Source: Carposina sasakii
Lineage: Eukaryota; Arthropoda; Insecta; Lepidoptera; Carposinidae
Reading direction: 5' to 3'
NCBI GenBank assembly: GCA_014607495.2
Contig: CP053175.1
Span: forward strand, 8,184,001-8,248,000
DNA: 64,000 bases
Position numbers and translations under genes: made by a program. The notes under the pieces were generated by a model, which was not told the DNA's origin, ran no database searches, and saw only the letters and a program-made list of their open reading frames with translations. Positions 30,334 through 41,059 of this stretch are shown here, piece after piece. Positions within the stretch are counted from its first letter, which is position 1; every line of letters starts with the position of its first letter.

Positions 30334-30522
30334 ATTAGTTAATATCATTTATTAGCTAGTACTTCATTGCTTAAGTTTTCTTTTAATTTTCATTGAATGT
30401 AAAAAAATTGATGTGAACTATTTTGTGTAAAATTGAGCTCATAAGATAATTAATTAACAAAACAGAAAAACGAAACACTTTCCAAAATATGTAATTGACT
30501 TCTTTTTCATTAAATTTATCAC

Positions 30523-31440
30523 TCAAAGACAGCCTAAATACGACTGTTTACAACACTTCCTACAACAGGCGTATGTAACCCTTCTCTTCCCAATTATACT
30601 TCTTCTCATCAACGGCTTTCTCTTTCTAAAGTACAACATACCGTATCGTGGACATTTCTCCAAAATACCCCTCGCCTTCATTATCCTCTTCTTTATCTTG
30701 TATTCTTTCAACTTCTCCTTTTCTAACTCTCTCGCTTTTATCCACTTATCGAGTTTCTTCTGCACCAGGTAACGGTTCTCAAACGCACTCTGACTTTCCT
30801 TGGCCAAGATCGTGTCAGGTTTAAATATCTTGTCCAAGGCTGTCGTCATTTGTATCGGTTGAGCTTTCTTACCTTTCGCGGCCTCAGCCTGTCTAAGTAC
30901 TTTGTTTTCATGTAAATTATGAGCTCGTTTCCATTCTTTCTTTTCTTTTTTCGGTTCTTCTGAATCGCTTGAATATCTCTCTTCGGGTTTGTATTTAATT
31001 GGTTTATGTTTATCCTTTGGCTTATCCCCTGTCTTATCTGCCTGCTTTTTCTTGTCTCTTTTATTAATTTGTCCTGGTTTCCTTATATCACCATCATTAT
31101 GTCTACGTCCTTCTAGTTCGACTATTAGAGGTAAATGTATCTCTTTGTTTTTCTCATGTTGTATCGCAACAAATTCTCTTTTCAAATCTTCCATGTGTTG
31201 AAGGCCAGTCATAGCCTCAGAGTCGTTTGCTTTCTTAAGTACTTGCACTGTATCATCTATTGCAGAGTTTATTTTCATAAGAAGTCTCTCTTCTTCCTTC
31301 TGTAGTGTTGCCAGTTTGCTTTCAATATCTTGATGACTCTCCTTTGGAATCTTTTTGTCATTTTCCTTCCGAGTGTCTATAGATGCACTTTTGACATAAG
31401 CCAGATATATTAGTGGGAAGATAATATGATAGTATTGCAT
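30523..31440 (-). CDS. Secreted lysine-rich protein with cysteine-rich C-terminal peptide, 305 aa
   Basis: I do not recognise the family. Residues 1-19 form a signal peptide (MQYYHIIFPLIYLAYVKSA), then comes a charged, probably coiled-coil region (35-75). A very basic low-complexity segment follows (about 120-185, KDKHKPIKYKPEE and similar), then another basic helix (215-255). All six cysteines are at the end: C263, C292, C293, C296, C297 and C304. A basic site GKRR (284-287) precedes the last 18 residues, VTYACCRKCCKQSYLGCL, so furin-type cleavage could release a small disulfide-rich peptide. The start follows TTATTGTTTTAG directly, a good splice acceptor, so an untranslated first exon further right is likely. 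It is the only long frame outside transposons, and neither strand shows transposon homology here. Confidence 0.7.
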   Translation of the reverse strand: MQYYHIIFPLIYLAYVKSASIDTRKENDKKIPKESHQDIESKLATLQKEEERLLMKINSAIDDTVQVLKKANDSEAMTGLQHMEDLKREFVAIQHEKNKEIHLPLIVELEGRRHNDGDIRKPGQINKRDKKKQADKTGDKPKDKHKPIKYKPEERYSSDSEEPKKEKKEWKRAHNLHENKVLRQAEAAKGKKAQPIQMTTALDKIFKPDTILAKESQSAFENRYLVQKKLDKWIKARELEKEKLKEYKIKKRIMKARGILEKCPRYGMLYFRKRKPLMRRSIIGKRRVTYACCRKCCKQSYLGCL

Positions 31441-31457
31441 CTAAAACAATAATAATT
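31426..31457 (-). promoter_or_regulatory. Probable 3' splice site just before the start codon
   Basis: On the - strand TTATTATTGTTTTAG abuts the ATG at 31438-31440. This suggests a 5' UTR intron. The donor exon was not identified. Confidence 0.4.
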
Positions 31458-31899
31458 ACCATTAGGTCCTTATCAAAACATATATAACTATAGGTATATA
31501 TAAATCTCTGAAGGAATTAAAATTACTTTCAGATTATTTTCCAATTTAATTTATTAAGTGAATATATTACCGTATATAATTTAATCACACCATTTATGAA
31601 TCGTTTATTCACTTTAAAATATAAAAAAAAACTTGCAAATATTACAGAAAATACCTTTTTTGTATTGTTTTAAATTTAAATAAAAATTTATTCCGTTTTC
31701 ATCTGAAATGCAAGTCAGATTACGAATTGTTTTATTTTTATTGCAATCATATAAATATACATGTTTTTCTAGGTTTTGTAATCGTGCTTTTCACAATTGT
31801 ATTTTTAAAGGTGTAGAGTAATATATACGAGTGAAACACAAACATAAATTAGTTACTTACCGGCAACCCGGCAACACTTGGTATCCCGTGCTGATGCGG

Positions 31900-32110
31900 G
31901 GCTTCGCTAGAATACATCAGCTGCATCTCCTTCCGTGCATGTCGTATGAGTCGACTAAGGAACTCAGCGACGTTCTCTCAGGCGATGAGCTAGCAAGCAA
32001 CTGTCACTGGTCTTAAACATGAGCCCACTATGCCAAAAGTATACATAGGATCTTATTCGCGATCATGCAGTTCTGGTAACCCCATTTATTGGGGACACAG
32101 CCATGTGTAT
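31900..32110 (+). repeat. Rep-C, near complete
   Basis: GCTTCGCTAGAATACATCAG to CCCCATTTATTGGGGACACA, including ATGAGTCGACTAAGGAACTC. Confidence 0.75.
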
Positions 32111-32785
32111 ATGTAGGTATGTATGCACTAGCAAATAGTAGTTTAAAATTAGCTGTCCAAAATGATCATAGCGATTAATCTTAGAAATAATTTTCCAGAA
32201 AATATATTTTCAAATTGAATCAGACATGTTTAAGTGCTCTTTATCAGTCGATAGGAGAAAGCTTTTCAAACCAAAAACCACTCAAAATGGCTTTTTCTTT
32301 GTAAAAGTTTATTAATACTGATCTAATCTATCGACTTTGATAATTACATCACCCAGCTATAGGGAGCGGAGATAGGCGCCTTTACACCTCACGACACGAT
32401 TTTTAGATCTAGTAAACTAACGGATCATTCGCTAGTCTCCGAATGCCCACGGTCTTCGATCGCATAGAATTTTAAATTATTCCCGCGGGAATTTTGGAAA
32501 ATGATTTGTGAGTGACATACTTATTTCGCAAGGTATGCTTATGAAAAAAAATTAAGTAGATTGGGCCAAAGCATCGCATTGACCTATAAAGACTTTGCTC
32601 CTTTATCCAGCCTTTTGAAAGTAAAATTTCGAAAAATACTTTTGTATCGGATGCCTCCGTCATACAAAAAACGCGCCCTCCAAGTTTCAAGTATCTATGA
32701 CCATCGATTTAGGCTGTATGTTGATCCTATCAACCATTTAGGACAAAGCATTTCATATATACCTATGTATGTACAGATATGTCTC
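32111..32785. other. Unassigned AT-rich stretch
   Basis: No gene found. An 85-residue frame at 32561-32818 (+) has no recognisable motif and runs into Rep-B. Confidence 0.3.
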
Positions 32786-33130
32786 TTTCTGCCCCTGGGT
32801 ATCGTACAAGGCGATTAAGGGTTTCCGGGAGGTGGGCAGCAGCGCCTCCCGTGTTGACAACATAGTCCAAAATACAAACTGCGGTCACCAACCCGCCTGC
32901 CCAGCGTGGTGACTATGGGCAAATACCCCCCAATGACGGGAACTAAAAAAAGGCCCCCAGTTCCCGGCCGCCATACTACCCCGGACTACGGCAGCGGCCC
33001 GGGTCATAGTGTGGCAGGGGGTGCAAAGAATCCCCGGGCTACGGGTAATGGCTGCCACAACAACCTGACCTTGGCACCTCCCTGAGGGTTGGACTGCCCA
33101 CCCCTGTACAGAATCTCCTATACAGCCATA
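32786..33130 (+). repeat. Rep-B joined to another GC-rich repeat
   Basis: 32797-32945 is sense Rep-B (GGGTTTCCGGGAGGTGGGCA, AACCCGCCTGCCCAGCGTGG). From 32946 it continues into GGCCCCCAGTTCCCGGCCGC and TGCAAAGAATCCCCGGGCTA, probably a second repeat. Confidence 0.6.
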
Positions 33131-33463
33131 AACATACAGCATGAGGTTTTACCTACTTCAAAATAACTACATTTGTATATTACAAAATTGAAATACGTCA
33201 GCAGTAGCATGCAATCATTCAAGGGAGCTGCTAACACAATAGGCTTTGATGATGGTGATGATAAGCTTAGGTTCTAACAACCTTGCAGAATCCATATGCA
33301 ATTAAATTATTTAGCTAACACTGACAACTTGACATAGATCATATAACCCGTACACATTGCTTATCAAAATCGAACGACACTCTAATTTCGCCTCCCGACT
33401 AATCGTGACGTGTAAACACGCTCCCGGGAAACTTCGTTAGGAAATCTTTTAATTTTCCCTCAT

Positions 33464-33760
33464 AAAATCAGTTTGACTACGTAATGGGAAGTTGGGGCCA
33501 GTAACTACGCGGCAAGGGGGCAAGATCAACTGCATCCCAGAACAAGTGAAATTCTTGGAATAGAAAGATTTGGCCTCAATTGCATCAATATTTTTCAATG
33601 TAGTTCTGTAATTTGTTAGAATTTGTTTAAAATCAGTTTGACTACGTAATGGGAAGTTGGGGCAATAAAGAAAAAAAATAAGAATACATAATGTAATCCT
33701 TTAAACATAGATATTCACACGCGGCAAGGGAACTGGCAAGATTCAACTAGTATAGAGAGT
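33464..33760. repeat. Local duplication (165-bp spacing)
   Basis: A 35-bp string containing CAGTTTGACTACGTAATGGG is identical at 33464-33498 and 33629-33663. A downstream GCGGCAAGGG...GGCAAGAT.CAACT motif is also repeated (33511 and 33722). The second copy carries an insertion with AAACATAGATATTCACAC, which recurs at 34776. Confidence 0.6.
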
Positions 33761-33767
33761 AGAATAG

Positions 33768-33893
33768 AATACATAACAGCCCTGTTAAGACTCTCCCAAC
33801 AACCTCCACTCCTACCGGTCGGAAGCAGTCCAACCGACGCCCGCGACGTTGGCCAGGTCGTTCTCGCGGGTGCCTTCCCACGATGCGTTTGGC
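33768..33893 (-). pseudogene. RTE-type LINE 3' end fragment
   Basis: The reverse strand encodes the PARTTW/VAGVGW-type tail with CTGCTTCCGACCGGTAGGAG, homologous to 300-420. Confidence 0.6.
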
Positions 33894-34054
33894 GATAGAA
33901 AGATTTGACTCCATCAGCCTCTATGTAGGTACCCTGCCCATTGCCACTTCAGCTTGCTCGTATAGAATAGAAAGTTTTTATTTTACACACACCAGATCAA
34001 TGTAGTCAAATTTCAAAAATGTAAGTTACATTAATTCGCACCTTCTAAAAATTT

Positions 34055-35735
34055 TATGTGGGAACACCATTACATACAATTTGTCAATTATCCACATCAA
34101 TCCAATTTGGAAAAAAATTGCAAATGTTGCATCGTTTTTTTGTCCAGCTACGGTAAGTTCCATGAAAATAGGTGACAAAAATTATTCATCATCCAATTAT
34201 CTACAAAAATTGTAAACTTTTTTTCCTAAGAATCGCCATTTCGGAGATTCGATCAAAATGTTGAAAAAGTTGTTTACTTGCTTGGCCACCCGTGAGGTAG
34301 TGCTGACGCGGTTTTTTTTACGTGGTTTCCCCGGTAGCCTATTCCAGATCTATTGTGGTTCTGTTGAGTTAAAAAACTATTTTATTATAGTACTATAGTA
34401 AATAAGCGGTGTAAGTAATGAGTAAATTGAAAAAATTATTCCTGATAGATACTCGTTTTGAACATATCCATATGTACTTCTTCTCCTTCTTCTTCTTCTT
34501 CTTCTATTCTTCTTCTTCTTCTTCTTCTGCTTACAAATATGTCAAAGAGCGATGTATGTCTCCTGCCTATATCTAAGAATCCACTTCTTCTGGCGATTCT
34601 TGGAGCACGATTGGCCTGACAACTGATACATGCTAATGAACAAAACAACCCAACTTTTTTACAGCCGCAACCCCGTTTTGCAATTGCAAAAAAAAGAGGA
34701 GTTTTTCCGGTGCAAAAAAATAAGTTCCAAATACAATTAATAAGTCTTCTGGGTTTGTTTATTAATCTTGAACTTTAAACATAGATATTCACACAGAGGT
34801 TGGAGGAAGGCTGTGTATTTTTTCAAAAGATAAGTATCGAAATTGGACAGATAGAACGTTGGTGATTGCTTGTGGAGTAAGATCTTTGAAAACGCACAAT
34901 CAACTAAAGTCTCTCAAACAATTTCAAAACTAATTTTTTACCTCTCCTGAATGCTGATGTCGTTCCACAGCATGTAGAAATAAGATAGTATGAAAAAGCA
35001 GACTCTTGGAGTATTTTTGATTGTTGTTCATAGTTTTAAAAATAAATAATTTTTTCGGTTTTTATTTTTGATCAGCTTGTTCTTCTTCCTGTTTTCTTTT
35101 AACAGTACCCTCTGAGTTTTTTCGACATGCACATAATGACTCCAGGTACCCGAAAATTCAACCTCTTTCAATACTCCAATTAACTCCGACCAGTCGCCAA
35201 ATGTTTATTACAAATAAAGCAGCTCCATTTCTATTACAAACACCTGCAAATTTTGTTTGGAAATATCAATAACACGTGTTCTTACCGACGACTAATACCC
35301 GCGACCCTTCAAAAAGGAGCAGGTTACGAGCGGCCAGGTCGTCCGTCCACATATAAAGTGAGGGACTAGGTTTTTTTTCGTTTACATTCTTTCGTATTAT
35401 ATGGTGGAAAATTCATATTTTTACTTATATTATCCTTCGTATATAACGGTAATTTACACATATTATGAATAACACAACTTTTTCAACTGCGCTATATTCC
35501 GAAATGGCGATTCTTAGGAAAAAAAAGTGATACAATTTTTGTAGATAATTGGATGATGTATCCACTCTAATTTTTGTCTCACCTATTTTCTTGATGAACT
35601 TACCGTTTAGCTGGAAAACATCAAAAACCTCTGCAACAGACCTTCAATAAAAAATTTTCCAACATTGGATTGATGTGGATAATTCCAAATTGTATGTAAT
35701 GGCCCTGTTCCCAACATTCATGCAAATTTTTAGCA
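34055..35735. mobile_element. Long inverted-repeat element, about 1.7 kb
   Basis: The arms 34055-34284 and about 35475-35735 are complementary over roughly 230 bp, with shared strings CCTAAGAATCGCCATTTCGG, CATCCAATTATCTACAAAAA, ATCCACATCAATCCAAT and CCATTACATACAATTTG. The interior has no coding frame. TAGAATAGAA...TTTTTATTT lies outside both arms (33962 and 35760). Class unknown. Confidence 0.7.
34470..34530. repeat. (TTC)n microsatellite
   Basis: An interrupted TTC/CTT tract inside the long inverted-repeat element. Its GAA-strand frame gives a poly-Glu/Arg ORF that is not a gene. Confidence 0.9.
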
Positions 35736-35824
35736 TCGAATTAAGCTTGCTGGTAACGTATAGAATAGAATTAGTTTTTATTTGCTTGAATGTACACACA
35801 CTATTTTGAGACTACAATAGCAAC

Positions 35825-36035
35825 AATCTATACTAATATTATAAAGCTGAAGAGTTTGTTTGTTTGTTTGTTTGAACGCGCTAATCTCAGGAACTACTGG
35901 TCTGATTTGAAAAATTCTTTCAGTGTTAGATAGCCCATTTACCAAGGAAGGCTACAGTCTATACAACAACCTGCCCGGCTACGCACGGGTACAACGCCCC
36001 CTCACGCGGACGAAGTCGTGGGCGGCTGCTAGTTT
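35825..36035 (+). repeat. Lep-T repeat, near complete
   Basis: CTATACTAATATTATAAAGC, (GTTT)4, GAACGCGCTAATCTCAGGAA and the end CGCGGACGAAGTCGTGGGCG with CTAGT. Confidence 0.8.
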
Positions 36036-36394
36036 AGAATAAACAAACAGGGTAGAAAATGGAGACAGTGAAAAAGTAGTTAAGTAATATAAAAAGTATG
36101 TATGTAGTGCAACATAAAGCATGCTAGAAGAACCGTGCACCCTGTCAGGAACCTGCCAGTTATACATCACGCGTATGTGTAGTAAGTTACGCACGCTCAA
36201 TAATTATTTAGACGTAATTACACATTTCAAACAGAGTACCGATGCGTGCTAAAAATAATTACTTAAAAAGTATAAATATTGCTTCGCACCGCGTTTCTTT
36301 AACGGTTAGTTAGTGGTTACGTCTCGGCTCAAAAATTTTCAAGAATTGCCCCTTGGTCCTTTTTCAGCTAGAGATGCTGCTGAGACATACGTTT

Positions 36395-36492
36395 AGCATG
36401 GCGGCTCTAACGTATAAGATCAGTGACAAGTTGCTAGCTCATCGCCTAAGAGAATGCCCGTTTCTTAGTCGACTCTTACGACCATGGAGAAG
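36395..36492 (-). repeat. Rep-C fragment
   Basis: GATCAGTGACAAGTTGCTAGC and CTTAGTCGACTCTTACGACC. Confidence 0.65.
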
Positions 36493-36741
36493 GTATAAAA
36501 GAGGAGGTGGGACCATAAGTAATCGTGAGGCCATAAGTTGTCATAAGTTTATTATATTCGCTGTTTGAATGGCCCCAAGATTAGAAACTGTCTACAATCG
36601 CAATACCGACCGAATGCGCTTAGATTATCTAATATCGATATATTACTCGATATCGATAATTCTGTGTCGAGAATATTAGACCATCACTAGTCGAATCTAA
36701 GTTATCGTTATAATATCGTATAAATAGTAGAATTCAGAGTT

Positions 36742-37524
36742 AAAAGCAATAGCAAAGCCGGAGCCGCGCGATCGCGATAATTGAGAGTGTGTGTGTGCGC
36801 GGGGCGAGGTGCGGGGCGCGGAGGACGCCGAGCGCTCGTTGCGCGCACGCACACACTCTCAACGCGAACGCGCGGCCCCCTGATTGACGAATTTTGCACA
36901 ATTTTCGCATTTAAATGTCAAATTCGTATTAGCTATGAGCAATAGCAGACCCAAAGCAATCAAGCACAAGCAAAGCGATAAAATCGTCTTTGCCTCATAC
37001 ATTTGACAATTTTACGTATTACGTAAAGTTCGCAAAACGATCAACCAGCAAACGAACTGTCAAACTGCGATAAATATTAGGTTGGCAGAAACGAACCAAT
37101 TCTGTGGTAAAATAATTTATATTGTATTCCATTTATATCTCTTTAGCTATTCACGCCGAGTATGTTTTTATAATTTAGCACGAAACACATTTGTTATTAT
37201 TTTCTATGAAGTAGCAATATGTTATTTTTTTAATTTTTTTAAAAAAATTGGTAAGTCAAGTCATCAGCAGTAGACTGTGTGATTAAAAATTCCTTTGCCA
37301 TTCGTTCAGAATGTTTTATTTTTTTTGTTACTTTATCGTCTTTGGCGCTAGTGTGCTAGCAAAAATTTAACAAACGATTCAACGAACGATAGGCTTAGGT
37401 AATACGAATTTTTTTGACAGATCGCGCATCTTCGGCGCGACCACCGCGCGAATTTTGCTGATCGCTAATTTTACATAATCAGGGGGCGGCTTCGGCTTTG
37501 CTATTGCTTTTACGTAATCAGGGG
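36742..37524. mobile_element. FB-1 foldback, split by a second foldback
   Basis: The left part (36742-36871) has AAAGCAATAGCAAAGCCGGA and a GC-rich core with (GT)n. The right end (37490-37524) has TTCGGCTTTGCTATTGCTTT then TACGTAATCAGGGG. The inner insertion is 36876-37485. A GC-rich open frame on the - strand here is not a gene. Confidence 0.7.
36876..37485. mobile_element. Second foldback nested in FB-1, GCGG target duplication
   Basis: Ends CCCCCTGATTGACGAATTTT and ATTTTACATAATCAGGGG, flanked by GCGG (36872-36875 and 37486-37489). The ends resemble those of FB-1 itself, so a family member jumped into another member. No transposase. Confidence 0.65.
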
Positions 37525-38060
37525 ACGGGAATACAGATGTACGTGTCTAGCTCACCTACCTAAGCATATTTTTAGTAGTGTGCCTTCCTTAGGTTTGTGA
37601 GCTAGATATTTTGTACAACCAATTGATGGACATCTTAGCCTACAATGAACGTGGCTTCTCTATTAGTTAAATGCTCTAAAACAAGCTCTAAAACATGTCA
37701 GTTTGAGTGCAAAATGGATTTTAGCATAACCTATTAGATTACATTCACAACACACGTCCATTAAGGAACATGGAGGAAACCGAGAGGAGGGACTAGCGAC
37801 GTTTAAGCTTCGGCCATTTCACTGTTAAAATACGGTGATGTTACATAATCGCAGTGACGCATCGTATCCGTACAAAATATCACCCGTTTTCTACGATATA
37901 TTTTTTACTAGCCGATACCTGGAATCACACTATCGAAAAACATAGCTATAAAATTTTATATTAGAAATCACGTTCATTTTTTTCAATGTGCATACATATG
38001 CACATGACTGTATTCACGAAATGAGGTAGTGAGAATAGCAGGATTATAAGAGACATCCCA
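37525..38060. other. Unassigned stretch
   Basis: No gene or clear repeat seen. Confidence 0.35.
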
Positions 38061-38061
38061 C

Positions 38062-38372
38062 AGTCACGTTTAGCGGGGACAGGTGTAAACGATCAGTGAC
38101 AAGTTGCTAGCTTATCATACATACATACATATAATCACGCCTTCATCCCTTACGGGGTAGGCAGAGCATCAAGGGCCGATAGGACCACATGGTGCCACTT
38201 CTAACCAATTTTGAGGGTATAGTTGAGATGTACAAGTTCGGTTAGTAGTGACAGGTGGTCAGCCCATCGCCTACAAAACACCAAGACCCTCTTGTCCCTC
38301 TGCTAGCTAATCGCTTGAGAAAAATCCCGAATTCCTTCATCGATTCTTACGACATGCACGGTAGGAGATATC
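38062..38372. repeat. Rep-A inserted in reverse Rep-C
   Basis: Rep-C (GATCAGTGACAAGTTGCTAGC, 38090-38110) is interrupted by a full Rep-A (38112-38305, AATCACGCCTTCATCCCTTA to ACACCAAGACCCTCTTGTCC). It then resumes with GCTAGCTAATCGCTTGAGAA and TTACGACATGCACGGTAGGA. The order of insertion is therefore visible. Confidence 0.75.
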
Positions 38373-39305
38373 ATCTTGTCAATGTGCATGTAACTTTAAA
38401 AATAAACATTTGTCTTATTTGCTATAAGCCACGTTTTATCATAAAATAACACGTGTTTATGCTACCTCCTTCACGGTTTTTCCTACATACACGTCAGACT
38501 GTCTTACCTTGTAATTACATCACTAGTTCAATGCTTGTCGATATTGCGTTTGGCTACGAATAGTGTGGCTAGGGTTGGGAGATTGTATCGATAAACTGCA
38601 AATACCAGTATAAGCTGTTTTCAAAATTAGTAACTTATTTTTGTCACGAGACTAGGTTGGTAAAAGACACAACTTTTATTATGGGACCAACTCTGAAATC
38701 GTAAAAAAAATCTGCTGGCTCATGCAAACTTGAATACCTACCTAAACTAAAAACGAAAACGAAAAGCAGTTTTCTGCTTCAAAATAATGCAAGTGTTAAT
38801 TTTAGAAATTTTCAAAACACTTTTTTTACATAGGTAGGTTCATATAATAAAAAAAAACGGCTGCGTTCCCAAAATGGTGTAGCCAGTACTGCAGAATCGT
38901 AAAGGAAAACCCACAGCCACGTTTAGCGAACCAGGTGTTTGCGCGAAGTCCTGGATGACGTTCAGCGTTGAAAATCCTTGAGGATACGTAGGAGGCAGCA
39001 AATGATGACAATTTGGCTTTTCAGGGTTACAAATTTATTGCTGTAACTTTACAGTAATTACTTATTATGCGAAAGAATACGAAAATAACGTTAAATTAAA
39101 TATATGATTGCTTGATGGTAGATTTAAGACGAATGCGTAGCCCACACGCCGCGCTGGCTGTCAGCCTCTTTCGGAACATCTTCGCCCAATCGCAGAGCAG
39201 GTAAATGACGAGTAATCGATGTTGATTGGCTCTTGATCACGCCATACGTTTGGAAAGTCGTCTATAAATTTTGAAGCATGTAGGTACATCCATTTATATA
39301 GGTGC
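38373..39305. other. Unassigned AT-rich stretch
   Basis: No coding homology. A decayed Rep-C piece (CCCACAGCCACGTTTAGCGA) is at 38911-38930. Confidence 0.35.
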
Positions 39306-39400
39306 GTTGACACCAGGTACAGATGTAAATTGTTTGTGAAAAGTTGCTAATCGCCTGAAATAATGCCCGACTTCCTTAATCCACTTATACTTGTGTGACG
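39306..39400 (-). repeat. Rep-C fragment, diverged
   Basis: GAAAAGTTGCTAATCGCCTG and GCCCGACTTCCTTAATCCAC. Confidence 0.45.
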
Positions 39401-39496
39401 AAATTTTTAGCCTAGCATCCTACAAGCATTATAATTTTTTTTAAATGTTTTATAGCTAACTTAGAACTACTTAGATCTATGGCGTACCTGTGGGAG

Positions 39497-39680
39497 GTCG
39501 GTTGACCATCCAAATTTTTACAGGATGGTCAGCCGATCTACCTTATCAGGTAGCGTGCCCAAAATGCTGGCTGCGTTGCCGCGCTGAATGGCTATGCTTA
39601 TTCTTTGGCCTAAGTAGCAGCCAGCATTTTGGTCACGTGTGGACTCTACGAGCCGCCCGGCCAGGTCCCTGTAAATAATA
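39497..39680 (-). pseudogene. LINE-like coding fragment
   Basis: The - strand frame reads RDLAGRLVESTRDQNAGCYL then GQRISIAIQRGNAASILGTL, matching the split copy at 10434-10870. It is the uninterrupted reference for that insertion. Element class not recognised. Confidence 0.5.
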
Positions 39681-39689
39681 ATTATATTC

Positions 39690-39890
39690 GTCATCAGCCT
39701 ATTGCAGTCCACTGCTGGACGTAGGCCTCCCCCAGGGCACGTCACAAGACTGCCATGGGGGGTATTTGCCCATAGTCACCACGCTGGGCAGGCGGGTTGG
39801 TGACCGCAGTTTGTATTTTGGACTACATTGTCAACACGGGAGGCGCTGCTGCCCACCTCCCGGAAACCCTTAATCGCCTCGTATTAATAT
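39690..39890 (-). repeat. Rep-B, near complete
   Basis: GTCATCAGCCTATTGCAGTC, CACGCTGGGCAGGCGGGTTG and CTCCCGGAAACCCTTAATCG. Confidence 0.85.
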
Positions 39891-39904
39891 AATAATAAGG
39901 TTAA

Positions 39905-40065
39905 GTATAATACGGGGTAGGCAGAGCACCAAGGGCCGATAGAACCACATGGTGCCACTTCTGAACAATTTTGGGGGTATAGTTGAGATGTACAAGTTCG
40001 GTTAGTGCTTGGTGCTCTGCCTACCCCGTAAGGGATAAAGGCGTGATTATGTGTATGTATATATG
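39905..40065. repeat. Two Rep-A copies in inverted arrangement
   Basis: A forward piece (39912-40004) is followed at once by a reverse piece (40005-40062, GTGCTTGGTGCTCTGCCTAC). Together they can fold over about 45 bp. Confidence 0.7.
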
Positions 40066-40508
40066 TTACTGTAATAATAAACGATCCTTTTTCAGTACCT
40101 ATCCTGAAAACCTAAGTTACTTCCCTCAATATATAACCGCAACATAAAGCAACTCCATACAAAATGTACTGTACCTTACTTTTTCATTCCCAGAGCAGAA
40201 CTTACTCAATAAGCAACTTCGACAAGGGTGTAACTGGGCGTGTAAAAGTTCCTTTGTCTTGCATTTAGAACTCTGTCTAAATAAAGAACGCGTTTTGAAT
40301 CGTATCTCGGAGACGAAAGAATCTTACTTGTAGTTATTTGTATATGTGTGTGTGTGTTGTAGAAAATAGAGATCCCTAAACTAATAAATATTTTTCATCA
40401 TTTTTTATTTTACGAGTTAGTAGTCGATTCACACGAAATTATTTCGCACGAACGTGCCAAGCCATTTTTACTCGACTTTGCCAGAAGAAGGGGTTATGTT
40501 TTTCGAAT
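40066..40508. other. Unassigned stretch
   Basis: No gene seen. A short (TG)n at 40347-40360. Confidence 0.35.
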
Positions 40509-40516
40509 ATCTAGAG

Positions 40517-40686
40517 TAGGGATTCCCAAACTTTTTTCTCATAGACCCCTTTCAAAAGTTAACTGGCTCTCGTGGACCCCCTGCAGGCCTACACCACATA
40601 CAAATTAATTGTGAAGCCCCATTTTTTCACGCCATCGAAGACCCACATCAAATCTCCTGTCGTCTGGGCCACTTTGGGAACCACTG
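40517..40686. mobile_element. hAT-type MITE, 170 bp, 8-bp target duplication
   Basis: Ends TAGGGATTCCCAAACT and TTTGGGAACCACTG, with ATCTAGAG on both sides (40509-40516 and 40687-40694). It is the reverse-orientation relative of 20118-20304, sharing a CCCCTTTCAAAAGTTAACTG core. Confidence 0.88.
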
Positions 40687-40875
40687 ATCTAGAGCCTAAA
40701 CAGCTTGTAGTATTTGAACTTGAGGTATCATTCGGTTGTGAGAGTAACACTGGGTAGGTAGGCAAATCCTTGTAACCTAGTAAATGTTAATGATTCTCCA
40801 CTGTAATGAGCTAGTAATTTGTCACTGATATTTTACATTTGGCCCCGGCTTGCGGCTGTGCTCTTAAAATCGGCA

Positions 40876-41035
40876 CCCTGATTACGTAAAACCAATAGCA
40901 AAGCCGAAGCCGCGCGATCGCGATAATTATACGCTCGGCGTCCTCCCGCGCCCCGCACCTCGCCCCGCGCACACACACACTCAATTATCGCGATCGCGCG
41001 GCTTCGGCTTTGCTATTGCTTTTACATAATCAGGG
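40876..41035. mobile_element. FB-1 foldback, compact 160-bp copy with GGCA target duplication
   Basis: The arms are about 53 bp: CCCTGATTACGTAAAACCAA, CAAAGCCGAAGCCGCGCGAT, CGCGATAATT and their inverse. The loop is GC-rich (CGGCGTCCTCCCGCGCCCCG). GGCA flanks both ends. The high CpG content is unlike the surroundings. Confidence 0.8.
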
Positions 41036-41059
41036 GGCAGGTCGCCAGAATTGCAAGAA

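Noticed and set aside
30989..31201. 70-codon frame on the + strand
   Set aside because: It is the antisense shadow of the lysine-rich secreted protein gene.
34436..34648. Poly-Glu/Arg open frame
   Set aside because: It is the GAA strand of a TTC microsatellite.
36708..36899. Pro/Arg-rich open frame on the - strand
   Set aside because: It lies wholly in the GC-rich arm of a foldback element.
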